Below the pieces are notes generated by a model that was given only the letters and a program-made list of their open reading frames with translations, was not told where the DNA came from and searched no databases. The position numbers and the translations under genes were made by a program. Positions 36,690 through 45,847 of a stretch of 64,000 nt of DNA are shown piece after piece. Position 1 is the first letter of the stretch, and each line of letters starts with the position of its first letter. The DNA is from GCA-2715645 sp042095375. Its GTDB lineage: Bacteria; Bacteroidota; Bacteroidia; Cytophagales; MED-G16. Where the stretch lies: assembly GCA_042095375.1 (NCBI GenBank), contig JBELBJ010000003.1, positions 35,846 through 99,845 on the forward strand, read 5' to 3'.

Positions 36690-38786
36690 ATGTCAATAAT
36701 AGGTACATTAAGAAATAAGATGGGAAAATTTCTAGTCTTTGTTATTGGATTCTCAATAGCATCTTTTGTATTAGGTGATATCCTGGGCCCTAACTCAACT
36801 TTATTTGGGGGGAACGATACAACTATTGGTACTATAAAGGGTGAAGATATAGATTTCACATCATTTCAATCTTTATATGAAGAGTTTTCATATAATTTTT
36901 CTTTGAATAGTGGAACTTCGCCTTCCCCTAATGATGTGCTTCTTTTAAGGGAACAAGTTTGGGAAAAATTTATTCAAGATATTGCATTTCAAAATGAATA
37001 TGATAAATTAGGTGTTACTGTTACGAGTTCTGAGCTTGTAGAAATGGTGCAGGGAAATAATATCCACCCAGTTGTTAGACAAGCTTTTACAAGTCCTGAG
37101 ACAGGAATTTTTGATTCAGAGCAGGTTGTTTTTTTTCTAAAGAATTTATCTAACCAAAGCGTTGAACAACAACAATTTTGGTCAAATTTTGAAAGAAACT
37201 TAATCCCTTTAAGACTAAGGGATAAATATGAAAACCTTATTTCTAAAACTAATTATGTTAATAAATTAGAATCAAAACGTGAATATATAAACTCTAATCA
37301 ATCTTCTTCAATATCTTATTTATATGTCCCTTTTTATTCTATTAGTGATTCTTTAGTTTCTGTTTCTGATAATGAATTAAAATCATTTCTTTTTAATAAT
37401 AAAGATGATTATAAACAAGAAGAATCTCGTTCTTTAAAATATATATCTTTTGATGTAAGTCCTTCTATTGAAGATACTCTTTATGTTAAGGAAGAAATGA
37501 ATAATTTAAAATCACTTATTAATCAATCTTCTAGTGATTCTATTTTTTCTTCAATTAATTCAGACGATTTGGATTATTATATATCATTAAGAGAGGATGA
37601 AATAAAGAATTTGTTTGGTTCAAACCCTAATGTTGGAGATATTATAGATCCTCAAATTTTAAATAATCAGTATGTTTTATATAAATTATCTGAAATCATT
37701 AAGGAAGAAAAATTTAGTGCAAGAGCAAAGCATATATTATTAAAGTGGGATGATCAAAGTTTAAATTCTAAATCAGAAGTTAGAAATGAAGCCAATAGAG
37801 TTTTAAATTTGATAAGAAGTGGAAGTGACTTTGATGAAATGGCTAGAATGTATAGTCAAGATGGCTCAGCTAGTAATGGTGGTGATCTTGGATGGTTTAC
37901 TGAAGGTCAAATGGTAGATCCTTTTGAAAGAGCAGTTTTTTCTAAAAGATCTTCAGGCTTAATTAATAGAGTTATTGAAACTGATTTTGGTTTTCACATA
38001 ATTAATGTAAGTTCTACAAAATCTGATAAGATTTTTAAAGTTTCTAAAATTGTTAAAGATATAATTCCTAGCGATGTAACTAGAAATAATTCATATAGAC
38101 AAGCAGAAATTTTTAGATCTGAAAATAATAGCATGAATGATTTCCTATCTGCTGCTGATAATCTTGGTTTAAAAATCTCTACTAACAGAATAAATAAGAA
38201 TGATCAAACTGTTGGATCTTTACAAAACTCAAGATCTTTAATTATGTGGGCTTATGGAGTAGATGATTTAGGTGAAATATCTAATGTAATAGAATTGGAT
38301 AACACATATGTGATAGGTATTTTATCTGAAATTAAAGAAGAAGGAACTTCTGAATTAGAAGATGTAGAGTTTTCGATTAGAAGAAAAATTATTAATAATA
38401 AAAAATTTGATTTTGTAAATGATAAATTATCTGGAATAGAAGGTTCCCTAGATGAAATTGCTGTTTCTTATGGTGCTAATGCTAATGTTTTTACTATGGA
38501 CAATTTACTTCTTAGTACTAGTTCTTTAAATAATGTTGGGTATTCTCCAAATGCTATAGGAGTTGCTTTTTCTATGGATGAAGCTGAAAGAACTAAACCT
38601 TTTGCTACTGATGATGGTGTTTTAATTTTACAATTAAACTCAAAAGATACTTTTTCTGAACAAGAAGATTATTTTGGTTTTTCTAGTTCATTGCTGGAGG
38701 CACTTAACCTAGCCTCCCCTTTAAAAATAGATAAAGCAATTAAAGGATTTTCTGACATAAGCGATTATAGATACAAATTCTTTTAA
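36690..38786 (+). CDS. PpiD-like periplasmic peptidyl-prolyl isomerase
   Basis: A 698-residue protein with one N-terminal membrane anchor (residues about 12-30, FLVFVIGFSIASFVLGDIL), a SurA_N-like helical region, and a parvulin PPIase domain near residues 335-430 (ARAKHILLKWDD, MARMYSQDGSASNGGDLGWFTEGQM, FGFHIINV). A second, degenerate parvulin-like part follows. It is thought to assist folding of secreted and outer-membrane proteins. The DUF493 gene follows 1 nt after the stop. Confidence 0.9.
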   Translation: MSIIGTLRNKMGKFLVFVIGFSIASFVLGDILGPNSTLFGGNDTTIGTIKGEDIDFTSFQSLYEEFSYNFSLNSGTSPSPNDVLLLREQVWEKFIQDIAFQNEYDKLGVTVTSSELVEMVQGNNIHPVVRQAFTSPETGIFDSEQVVFFLKNLSNQSVEQQQFWSNFERNLIPLRLRDKYENLISKTNYVNKLESKREYINSNQSSSISYLYVPFYSISDSLVSVSDNELKSFLFNNKDDYKQEESRSLKYISFDVSPSIEDTLYVKEEMNNLKSLINQSSSDSIFSSINSDDLDYYISLREDEIKNLFGSNPNVGDIIDPQILNNQYVLYKLSEIIKEEKFSARAKHILLKWDDQSLNSKSEVRNEANRVLNLIRSGSDFDEMARMYSQDGSASNGGDLGWFTEGQMVDPFERAVFSKRSSGLINRVIETDFGFHIINVSSTKSDKIFKVSKIVKDIIPSDVTRNNSYRQAEIFRSENNSMNDFLSAADNLGLKISTNRINKNDQTVGSLQNSRSLIMWAYGVDDLGEISNVIELDNTYVIGILSEIKEEGTSELEDVEFSIRRKIINNKKFDFVNDKLSGIEGSLDEIAVSYGANANVFTMDNLLLSTSSLNNVGYSPNAIGVAFSMDEAERTKPFATDDGVLILQLNSKDTFSEQEDYFGFSSSLLEALNLASPLKIDKAIKGFSDISDYRYKFF

Positions 38787-38787
38787 T

Positions 38788-39048
38788 TTGAATTGGAACA
38801 AAAGTAGTTTTTTAGAAAGGATCAATTCAGTCCATAAATTTCCTTGTAACTATATGTTTAAATTTATTGTTCCAATCTCGGAAAAGGATAAGCTTTTAAT
38901 GTTATTTAAAAATGATGATTATAAGCTTAAAGAATCCTCTAGCAAAAATTTTATTTCAATTACATTATCTAAAATGATGAAAAATGCTGATGAAATAATT
39001 TATATTTATGAAAAAACATCCAAAATAAAAAACATTATCTTACTTTAA
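38788..39048 (+). CDS. DUF493-family protein
   Basis: An 86-residue protein with a TTG start, the only plausible start after the preceding stop. It has the DUF493 (YbeD-like) ACT-type fold pattern: PCNYMFKFIVPISEKDKL near the N-terminus, ISITLSKMMKNADEIIYIYEK and IKNIILL at the end. E. coli YbeD is a small ACT-like protein of unknown role. It sits between the PpiD-like and PCD genes and must be co-transcribed with both. Confidence 0.75.
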   Translation: MNWNKSSFLERINSVHKFPCNYMFKFIVPISEKDKLLMLFKNDDYKLKESSSKNFISITLSKMMKNADEIIYIYEKTSKIKNIILL

Positions 39049-39050
39049 TT

Positions 39051-39281
39051 ATGTGGAATAAAGTTGACAATAAGCTTACTAAAAAATTTGAATTTAAAAA
39101 CTTTATTGAAGTATGTGCTTTCTTTTCTAAAGTAGCTATTATTTCTGAGAAATTAAATCATCATCCTAAAATTATAGTTGAGTATAATAGGGTTGAGATA
39201 GAGTTGTTTACTCATGATAAGAACAATTCTGTAACTGAAAAAGATTATAATTTAGCAGATGCTATTGATAAATTATCATGA
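39051..39281 (+). CDS. pterin-4a-carbinolamine dehydratase (PCD/PhhB-like)
   Basis: A 76-residue protein with the PCD motif KLNHHPKI and the following VEIELFTHDKN and TEKDYNLADAID. The paired His and the Asp are the catalytic residues of the family. It is 20-30 residues shorter than common PCDs, lacking part of the N-terminus, but such short forms occur. It would dehydrate 4a-hydroxytetrahydropterin. No aromatic amino-acid hydroxylase is in the window; folE (56843) makes the pterin precursor. It overlaps rsmI by 4 nt. Confidence 0.85.
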   Translation: MWNKVDNKLTKKFEFKNFIEVCAFFSKVAIISEKLNHHPKIIVEYNRVEIELFTHDKNNSVTEKDYNLADAIDKLS

Positions 39282-39961
39282 ATGAAGAAACAAAATTATT
39301 TATTATTCCAACCCCAATAGGAAACCTAAAAGATATAACATTTAGATCAATAGAGATTATGAAGAATTCTGATTATATCTTATGCGAGGATACTAGAGTA
39401 TCTAAAAAACTATTGAATCATTATAAAATAAATAAACCACTCAAAATATACCATGCTCATAATGAGCATAAGGTATTTTCAAAATATATTAATGATATGA
39501 AATTGGGAAAACAAATTTGTTTAGTTTCTGATGCGGGTACCCCCTCAATATCTGATCCAGGTTATTTATTAGTAAATGAAGCTAATAAGTTAAAATTAAA
39601 AATTGAATGTTTGCCTGGCCCAACTGCTCTTATTCCTGCATTAGTAAAATCAGGGTTGCCTTCTGAAAAATTTGTTTTTGAAGGGTTCCTCCCAACTAAA
39701 AAAGGAAGATCAAAAAGACTAAAATTTTTATTAAATGAAACTAGAACGATGATTTTTTATGAGTCTCCTTTAAGGTTATTAAAAACAATAGAAGAATTTA
39801 AAAATTTTTTTGGAAACGAAAGAAAAGTATCAGTTTCAAGAGAAATTTCTAAAATTTATGAAGAAACAATTAACGGATCTCTTTCTGAGGTTCATGAAAT
39901 CCTTCTTAATAAAAAAATTAAAGGTGAAATTGTTATTGTTTTAACAGGTAGTAAAAAATAA
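39278..39961 (+). CDS. rsmI: 16S rRNA (cytidine-1402 2'-O)-methyltransferase
   Basis: A 227-residue tetrapyrrole-methylase-fold enzyme. Motifs: PTPIGNLKDITFRSIEIM at the start, CEDTRVSKKLLNHY, SDAGTPSISDPGYLLV, PGPTALIPALVKSGLP and FEGFLPTKKGRSKRL. It methylates the 2'-OH of C1402 in 16S rRNA. The shortened C-terminus fits the Bacteroidota form. It starts within the last codon of the PCD gene (ATGA) and its stop overlaps the next start by one base. Confidence 0.93.
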   Translation: MNEETKLFIIPTPIGNLKDITFRSIEIMKNSDYILCEDTRVSKKLLNHYKINKPLKIYHAHNEHKVFSKYINDMKLGKQICLVSDAGTPSISDPGYLLVNEANKLKLKIECLPGPTALIPALVKSGLPSEKFVFEGFLPTKKGRSKRLKFLLNETRTMIFYESPLRLLKTIEEFKNFFGNERKVSVSREISKIYEETINGSLSEVHEILLNKKIKGEIVIVLTGSKK

Positions 39962-41130
39962 TGTACAGAATTATTCTTTTTATTTTCTTTTTTTCTTTTT
40001 CATTTAGTTTATTTTCATTTCAACTATCTAAAAATTCTCAAATTTCTGTAATTACTATTGGGCCATCTCAAAAAGAATTGTATAGTGCATTTGGTCATAG
40101 TGGAATTAGAGTTAAAGATGATAGTTTAGGTATAGATTATTTTTATAATTATGGTGTTTTTGATTTTGATCAGCCTAATTTTTACATCAATTTTTTGAAG
40201 GGAAAGTTACTTTATATGGTAGTTAGGTATAATTATAAAACTATAGAAGATCATTATATTTTTAATAATAGAGTTATTAAAGAACAAGTACTTAATTTAA
40301 ATTCAACCAAGAAATTAAAAACATTTAATTTCCTTGAAAAAAACATATTAAGTCAAAATAAATATTATTACTATAACTATATATATAATAATTGTGCAAC
40401 TAAGATAAGAGATTTATTTGATGAAATTTTTCCTAAATATGTTGAATATGATTCTATAAATAATGATAATTTATCTTACAGAGAATTAATGGATCTTTAT
40501 TTATATGAACAAAGATGGGGAGATTTAGGTATTGATATTTGTTTGGGTTCCGAAATAGATAAAATAGCAGATAATTATAATTCTATGTACTTACCAGATT
40601 ATTTATTTTCAAATTTAGATAATGCTAAGACTAGCGAAAATCAAAATTTTATATTGAAAGAAAATGAAATCTTTTCACCTAGCAAAACCAAGAATAGTTC
40701 AATTTTCTTAACTCCAAGTCTTGTTTTATTTACTCTTTTATTAATAACAGTTTTTCTTATTTTTAGAGAAAGAAAATATGATTTATGGTATAAAAAATTT
40801 GATTTTATTCTATTCTTTATTTCTGGAGCTATAGGTTTTCTTTTAGTTTATCTATGGTTTTTTACTGACCATCTTTCGTCATATAATTTTAACCTTATTT
40901 GGGCTTTTCCATTAAATATAGTTGTGGCTTTCTTTTTATTTAATGAAAAAATTTTAGATAAAATAAAAATTTATTTTTTAATTGTTTCTCTTCTTTTACT
41001 TTCTTTAATTTTATTGTGGGCTTTGTTACCTCAAAAATTAAGTATCTCACTTTTGTTTTTGGTTTTAGCAATTTTATTACGTTCAATTTCAATTTATTTA
41101 AGGTTGCATAATAGATCAATTTCGAATTGA
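39961..41130 (+). CDS. DUF4105 (Lnb-like) membrane protein
   Basis: A 389-residue protein. A signal peptide (ILFIFFFSFSFSLFSFQ) leads to a periplasmic DUF4105 domain: YSAFGHSGIRVKDDS, YNYGVFDFDQPNFYINFLKGKL and YIYNNCATKIRDLFDEIF. Five membrane spans fill the last 140 residues. The conserved His (GHS) and Cys (NNCAT) resemble a papain-like/NlpC-type active-site pair. The related Lnb domain occurs in a Bacteroides lipoprotein N-acyltransferase, so a role in lipoprotein acylation is plausible but unproven. It starts on the last base of the rsmI stop and converges on recX. Confidence 0.75.
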   Translation: MYRIILFIFFFSFSFSLFSFQLSKNSQISVITIGPSQKELYSAFGHSGIRVKDDSLGIDYFYNYGVFDFDQPNFYINFLKGKLLYMVVRYNYKTIEDHYIFNNRVIKEQVLNLNSTKKLKTFNFLEKNILSQNKYYYYNYIYNNCATKIRDLFDEIFPKYVEYDSINNDNLSYRELMDLYLYEQRWGDLGIDICLGSEIDKIADNYNSMYLPDYLFSNLDNAKTSENQNFILKENEIFSPSKTKNSSIFLTPSLVLFTLLLITVFLIFRERKYDLWYKKFDFILFFISGAIGFLLVYLWFFTDHLSSYNFNLIWAFPLNIVVAFFLFNEKILDKIKIYFLIVSLLLLSLILLWALLPQKLSISLLFLVLAILLRSISIYLRLHNRSISN

Positions 41131-41132
41131 TA

Positions 41133-41594
41133 TCATATGTATTTATTTATACTATCGAAAATTAAGTTTTTTTCATATCCTTTTTGATATAGATAATTAA
41201 ATAGCTTTTGTTTTTTAAGTCTAACTTCTTCTTCTTTAATACTTTTTTTTTTATTTATTAATAAGTTTTTTAAAGTCTCCAAATAAATTTCATTATCAAT
41301 TGATTCCAATCCTTGATTAATTTCATTTTCACCTATTCCTTTATTAATTAGATATGATTTTATTTTACTTTTACCCCATTTATTAATGTTAAACTTTCCT
41401 CTCGAAAATGATTTTGAAAACCTCAAATCATTAATTATATTATTTTTTTTTAGTTTATCAATTATTTTCTTAGAAGTATTAGAGTCATATCCTAATGAAA
41501 AGAGTTTGATTAATACCTCTTTGGAGGATCTTTCTCTGTAATTGCAGAAAATTATAATTTTTTCAAATGCCTCTTTTTCCGAAAGATTTTTCAA
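41133..41594 (-). CDS. recX: RecX-family regulator of RecA
   Basis: A 153-residue, very basic, all-helical protein with three RecX-type three-helix repeats: YRERSSKEVLIKLFSLGYD, DLRFSKSFSRGKFNINKWGKSKIKSYLINKGI and YLYQKGYEKNLIFDSI. RecX binds RecA filaments and damps their activity. It is the last gene of a three-gene minus-strand run (DUF4783, YcxB-like, recX), 1 nt after the YcxB-like stop. Confidence 0.88.
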   Translation of the reverse strand: MKNLSEKEAFEKIIIFCNYRERSSKEVLIKLFSLGYDSNTSKKIIDKLKKNNIINDLRFSKSFSRGKFNINKWGKSKIKSYLINKGIGENEINQGLESIDNEIYLETLKNLLINKKKSIKEEEVRLKKQKLFNYLYQKGYEKNLIFDSINKYI

Positions 41595-41595
41595 A

Positions 41596-42069
41596 TTATT
41601 TAATATATCCTTTTCTTCTTAACACACTTTCAACAAATCTTATTTCATTATCAGAGTTAAAAACTTTAAAAGGAAGAAAAATTATTTGAACTTTATTTAT
41701 CTTAAATAAAAAGCCATCTTTTTTTTTATAAGCTTTTTTTATGTTCTCCCATTTCATTGGCATTCCTTGATTTGAACTGACTTTTATAAGTATTTGTTGA
41801 CTAGAAATCTCATAAGATAACCTTTCAAACATATATCTGCCTTGTTCAACTTGAGTCATTCCAGCAAATTGAATTAGCCAAAATAGAAAATATAAAAATA
41901 ATGCTATTGATGAGCCGATTATCCACCATATGTTTGGAATTAAGAAATAACCAGAACATAATGCTATATAAATTAAAAACACCCACCACTGATCATTCAA
42001 TAAATTCAATAAACCCTTTTTTATATATATGCTTTGTTTAAGTTGATATTTTCTGGTTTTAACTATCAT
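41596..42069 (-). CDS. YcxB-like membrane protein
   Basis: A 157-residue protein with two close membrane spans (about residues 30-46 and 51-70) and a soluble C-terminal domain carrying the YcxB-like features YEISSQQILIKVSSNQGMPMKWENIKKAYKKKDGFLF and IIFLPFKVF (quoted here only as approximate blocks at residues 85-130). YcxB-like proteins have no known function. It is in the same transcript as DUF4783 and recX, with gaps of 4 and 1 nt. Confidence 0.65.
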   Translation of the reverse strand: MIVKTRKYQLKQSIYIKKGLLNLLNDQWWVFLIYIALCSGYFLIPNIWWIIGSSIALFLYFLFWLIQFAGMTQVEQGRYMFERLSYEISSQQILIKVSSNQGMPMKWENIKKAYKKKDGFLFKINKVQIIFLPFKVFNSDNEIRFVESVLRRKGYIK

Positions 42070-42073
42070 GATA

Positions 42074-42469
42074 TCATTCTTTATTTATAATTAATCTGCT
42101 AATTTTTAAGTCATCAAGTTTCTTTTTAATGAATACTATAATAGAATAGCTACTTTTCTCAGTTTTATACTCTGCTAAGATATAATTAATTTCATTACTA
42201 ACTTCTCCCTCGTGAATGAAATTTAAAGATGTTAAAGGTTGAGTCTTAAAGAAATTTTTTAGAATTAATTCAGCTTTATTTTTGTTAGAATTAATTATCT
42301 CATTATCGATATTTAATTCATGCTCATCGTGTAATAGATTAATAATTTCTCTAGGACTGGTAATTTCAATTGCTTTTTTAATATTTTCAATAGAGTTCTC
42401 TTGATTAATAAATGATGTGTTTATACTCATTATAATTAATAGAATTAGATTTATAAAATATCTTTTCAC
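42074..42469 (-). CDS. DUF4783-family small secreted protein
   Basis: I place the start at GTG 42469 (131 residues), because the longer TTG frame adds only eight polar residues before a good signal peptide (KRYFINLILLIIMSINTSF). The mature part has the DUF4783 pattern: helical N-terminus (EITSPREIINLLHDE), then KNKAELILKNFFKTQP and strands ending LKISRLIINK. The fold is NTF2-like. Function is unknown; it is usual in Flavobacteria. Confidence 0.7.
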   Translation of the reverse strand: MKRYFINLILLIIMSINTSFINQENSIENIKKAIEITSPREIINLLHDEHELNIDNEIINSNKNKAELILKNFFKTQPLTSLNFIHEGEVSNEINYILAEYKTEKSSYSIIVFIKKKLDDLKISRLIINKE

Positions 42470-42490
42470 AATAAATTGAATATTATTATA

Positions 42491-42498
42491 CAAACATA
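42491..42498 (-). promoter_or_regulatory. candidate -7 box of the DUF4783-YcxB-recX unit
   Basis: TATGTTTG on the minus strand fits TAnnTTTG and ends 21 nt before the GTG start at 42469. It also argues against the longer TTG start at 42493, which would lie inside the promoter. Confidence 0.45.
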
Positions 42499-42523
42499 AT
42501 TCTCAATAAGTATTTTTACTAAA

Positions 42524-44041
42524 ATGAATAAGAAAGTTCTATTAATGATTCTTGATGGTTGGGGAAAAGGTAAAGAGTCTAGTATTTCTGCTATTGATAA
42601 AGCCAATACACCTTTTATAGATTCACTCTACATGGATTATTCTAATTCTGAACTAAGTGCTTCTGGTAAAGACGTGGGTTTACCTGATGGACAGATGGGT
42701 AACTCAGAAGTTGGCCATATGAATTTGGGCGCTGGAAGGGTTATTTTTCAAGACTTAGTAAGGTTAAACAATGAGATCGAATGCAATAATTTTTCAGATA
42801 ATAAAGAGTTTATTAATTGCACTAATTATCTAAAGAAAACAAAAAAATCCCTTCATTTGTTAGGATTACTTTCAGATGGTGGTGTTCATTCTCATTACGA
42901 TCATTTATTTCATATTGTGAATATTCTAAAAAAAATGCAAATGGAAAATGTATTTATTCATTCCTTTTTAGATGGAAGGGATACTGCTCCTAATAAAGGG
43001 ATTGAATCTATTGAAAAATTAAGTGCTTTAATTAGAGATTCAAAAATAAAATTGGCAACAATTATGGGAAGATATTATTCTATGGATAGGGATATGAGAT
43101 GGGATAGAATGAAGCTAGCTTATGATGCAATGGTTAGAGGTAAGGGTGTTAAATCTTATAATTTTCTTGACTCAATTAAAAAATCATATGACAAAAATGT
43201 TTTTGACGAATTTATTTTACCAACGGTTGGCATGGAAAAGGATAAACCAATCTGTAAAATAAATGATGGTGATGTTGTTTTTACATATAATTTTAGATCT
43301 GATAGAATGAGGCAGCTAACTTCAGTTTTAACTCAAAAAGATTATATAAAATACAAAATGAAAAAAAAGAAATTATATTTTTTGACAATGACAAATTATG
43401 ATGAAAAATTTAAAAATATTAATGTCTTATATAATAAACCTAATATTAAAAATACATTAGGAGAAATTCTAAGTAAAAATAACAAACTTCAACTTAGAAT
43501 AGCTGAAACTGAAAAGTACCCGCATGTAACATACTTTTTTTCTGGGGGGAGAGAAGAAAAGTTCCTTAATGAAGAAAGAATTTTATGTCCATCTCCAAAA
43601 GTTAGTACTTACAATTTAAAACCTGAAATGAGTGCTTTTGATGTAGAAAAAAAAATTTTACAAAAAATCGGATTGGATTACTATGATTTTATTTGTTTGA
43701 ATTTAGCAAACCCTGATATGGTTGGGCATTCTGGTGATTTTGAAGCTACAGTAAGAGCTTGCGAAGTGGTTGATAAATGTTCCAAAAAAATCATTAATGA
43801 AGCTCTTAGATTTAATTATAAGATTATTTTAATAGCAGATCATGGTAATGCTGATATAATGATAAATAAAGATGGAAGCCCACACACTTATCATACTACT
43901 AATCCTGTCCCATTTATATTAATAGATAAAAATTTTAATTCAAAATTAAAAAATGGAATATTGGCAGATGTAGCTCCAACTATTTTAGATATTATGGATA
44001 TACAAATTCCTAAAGAAATGACAGGTAAAAGTTTAATATGA
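42524..44041 (+). CDS. gpmI: phosphoglycerate mutase, 2,3-bisphosphoglycerate-independent
   Basis: A 505-residue Mn-dependent alkaline-phosphatase-fold enzyme. Motifs: MILDGWGKG at the N-terminus, catalytic Ser S61 in MGNSEVGHMNLGAG, HSFLDGRDTAPNKG and RYYSMDRDMRWDR in the inserted transferase domain, and metal ligands in NPDMVGHSG and ADHGNADIM with SPHTYHTTNPVPF. It interconverts 3- and 2-phosphoglycerate. Its stop overlaps the start of the downstream lipoprotein gene (ATGA). Confidence 0.96.
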   Translation: MNKKVLLMILDGWGKGKESSISAIDKANTPFIDSLYMDYSNSELSASGKDVGLPDGQMGNSEVGHMNLGAGRVIFQDLVRLNNEIECNNFSDNKEFINCTNYLKKTKKSLHLLGLLSDGGVHSHYDHLFHIVNILKKMQMENVFIHSFLDGRDTAPNKGIESIEKLSALIRDSKIKLATIMGRYYSMDRDMRWDRMKLAYDAMVRGKGVKSYNFLDSIKKSYDKNVFDEFILPTVGMEKDKPICKINDGDVVFTYNFRSDRMRQLTSVLTQKDYIKYKMKKKKLYFLTMTNYDEKFKNINVLYNKPNIKNTLGEILSKNNKLQLRIAETEKYPHVTYFFSGGREEKFLNEERILCPSPKVSTYNLKPEMSAFDVEKKILQKIGLDYYDFICLNLANPDMVGHSGDFEATVRACEVVDKCSKKIINEALRFNYKIILIADHGNADIMINKDGSPHTYHTTNPVPFILIDKNFNSKLKNGILADVAPTILDIMDIQIPKEMTGKSLI

Positions 44042-44580
44042 GAGCAATTAATTTTTTTATAGTATTTTTTTTATCAGCTTGTTCTAATATTAATGAAGTA
44101 AAAAAAATTTCCAGTTATTATAATATTGATTCTTTATTAAATTCTCAAATTATAATTTTACCAAATTCAAATGATTTACAAAAAGAAGTAACATGGAATT
44201 CTAAATCTGAAAAGTCAAATTTTTCTCCCTCCAATTTTGATTGGCAAAAGGAATTAAATGTTTTTAATCAAATCGATATAAACCAAGTTTCAAATAAAAG
44301 TTCGTATGAGGTTTTATCAAAAGATAATTTAATTGAATATAAAAAATTAGTTGATGAAGAAGGAATAATTAGTATTGATATAACTTTAGATAATAATGAA
44401 AAACCTAAAAGTATAATTGCATATGGTATTAAGAAAAACTTTCTTTTTAATTCATATAGAAACTATAACCTTTCTTTTGACTCCATTGGAAATTTAACAA
44501 ACTATATTTTTGAAGATAAGCAGATACGAATTTTTAATGATACCTTGTTATATAAGGTTTCTGGTAATATAATTTGGTAA
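44038..44580 (+). CDS. lipoprotein of unknown function downstream of gpmI
   Basis: A 180-residue protein with a short lipobox leader (FFIVFFLSACSN). I do not recognise the family. The mature part has a charged/polar N-terminal half, with DWQKELNVFNQIDINQ, and a beta-rich C-terminal half (IISIDITLDNNEKPKSIIAYGI; NYNLSFDSIGNLTNYIFED) resembling small outer-membrane or periplasmic beta-sandwich lipoproteins. It is translationally coupled to gpmI (4-nt overlap). The convergent kynU gene ends 4 nt away. Confidence 0.65.
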   Translation: MRAINFFIVFFLSACSNINEVKKISSYYNIDSLLNSQIIILPNSNDLQKEVTWNSKSEKSNFSPSNFDWQKELNVFNQIDINQVSNKSSYEVLSKDNLIEYKKLVDEEGIISIDITLDNNEKPKSIIAYGIKKNFLFNSYRNYNLSFDSIGNLTNYIFEDKQIRIFNDTLLYKVSGNIIW

Positions 44581-44584
44581 CCAT

Positions 44585-45847
44585 CTAAGTAACTCTATTT
44601 TTTTCTTTTTTTATTTTTTTGTAAGATTCAGTTTTTAATATTTCAATTAAAGCATTAATAGTATGATATAAATCCTGGAAAGATGTATATAAGGGTGATA
44701 TCCCAAATCTTATATATTTATCTGGTCTATAATCACAGATAATTTTTGGAAATTTTTTACTTCCTTTTGCTAATGCCCTACAAATTTTCCATGATTCTGC
44801 ATGTGATATTGTTACATGTGACCCTCTATTTAAAGGATCCCTTGGACTCTCTATTTTTACGTTATATGAATCAAGTTCCTGGTTTATTAATGATATAAAA
44901 TATTCACTTTGTGAGATGCTTTTTTTTCTGATAGATTTTGTTGTAGCTTTAATTATTATATCAAGACCAGCTTCCATTCCTACCATAGACAACACTCCGG
45001 GTGTGCCAATATCAAATTTATTTATGTTATTTGCCGCTTCATATTTATCAAAAAACTTGAAGGGTAGCTTATGTCCAAACCAACCTTTAATTGGATTTTC
45101 TAATTTACTTTGAATGGAATTGTCTACAAATAAAAACCCTGGTGCACCCGGCCCTCCATTTAAGAACTTGTAACTACAACCAACTGCCGCTAAAGTATTT
45201 GTTTTTTTTAAATTAATATGTGTTGCTCCAACAGCGTGACTAAGATCCCATACAATGATGCTATTATTTTTTTTAGCATAATCATTTAGTTTTTTTAAAG
45301 GATACATCCAACCGCTTTTATAACTAACTAAACTTAAACATAAAATCCCAGGAGATTTTTTAATTGATTTTTCAATTAAATTAATTTCAGCTGAAATATC
45401 TTGAGAATAATTTATTATAGTTGGGTTTTTAATATTAAAATTAGAAGAGATGCCTTCTATTATATAATTGTCAGATGGAAAATTAAAAGAATCAGATATA
45501 AGGCTTTTCTTATAAAGATTTGATTTTAAAAGTGAAAAAACAATTTGATATAAATTTATAGATGTTGAATCTCCAATTTTTACTTCTCGCTTTTTCGCTC
45601 CCAGAATTTTAGCTAACTTTTTCTCTAAATTTCTGGATAAATCTAACCACTTTTCATCCCAACTTCTAACAAGCCTATCCCCCCATTCATAATCAATTGT
45701 TTTTCTAATCTTTTCAATTGATTTTATAGGTAACTTTCCAAGAGAATTACCATTAAGGTATATTTCTTTTTTTGAATTTAAAAAATGAGATTTATATTTT
45801 TTTAAACTGTCTTTCCTATCTAATTCAATTGCTTGTTTAAGTTTCAT
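44585..45847 (-). CDS. kynU: kynureninase
   Basis: A 420-residue PLP enzyme of fold type I. Motifs: YLNGNSLGKLP near the N-terminus, VWDLSHAVGATHI with the PLP-ring Asp, and the PLP lysine in GCSYKFLNGGPGAPGFLF. The C-terminal domain ends IRFGISPLYTSFQDLY. It cleaves kynurenine or 3-hydroxykynurenine to (hydroxy)anthranilate and alanine, in tryptophan breakdown or the de novo NAD route. The start overlaps the end of the SDR gene by 11 nt, so both are co-translated. In many Flavobacteria kynurenine 3-monooxygenase sits nearby; it is not visible here. Confidence 0.93.
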   Translation of the reverse strand: MKLKQAIELDRKDSLKKYKSHFLNSKKEIYLNGNSLGKLPIKSIEKIRKTIDYEWGDRLVRSWDEKWLDLSRNLEKKLAKILGAKKREVKIGDSTSINLYQIVFSLLKSNLYKKSLISDSFNFPSDNYIIEGISSNFNIKNPTIINYSQDISAEINLIEKSIKKSPGILCLSLVSYKSGWMYPLKKLNDYAKKNNSIIVWDLSHAVGATHINLKKTNTLAAVGCSYKFLNGGPGAPGFLFVDNSIQSKLENPIKGWFGHKLPFKFFDKYEAANNINKFDIGTPGVLSMVGMEAGLDIIIKATTKSIRKKSISQSEYFISLINQELDSYNVKIESPRDPLNRGSHVTISHAESWKICRALAKGSKKFPKIICDYRPDKYIRFGISPLYTSFQDLYHTINALIEILKTESYKKIKKEKNRVT

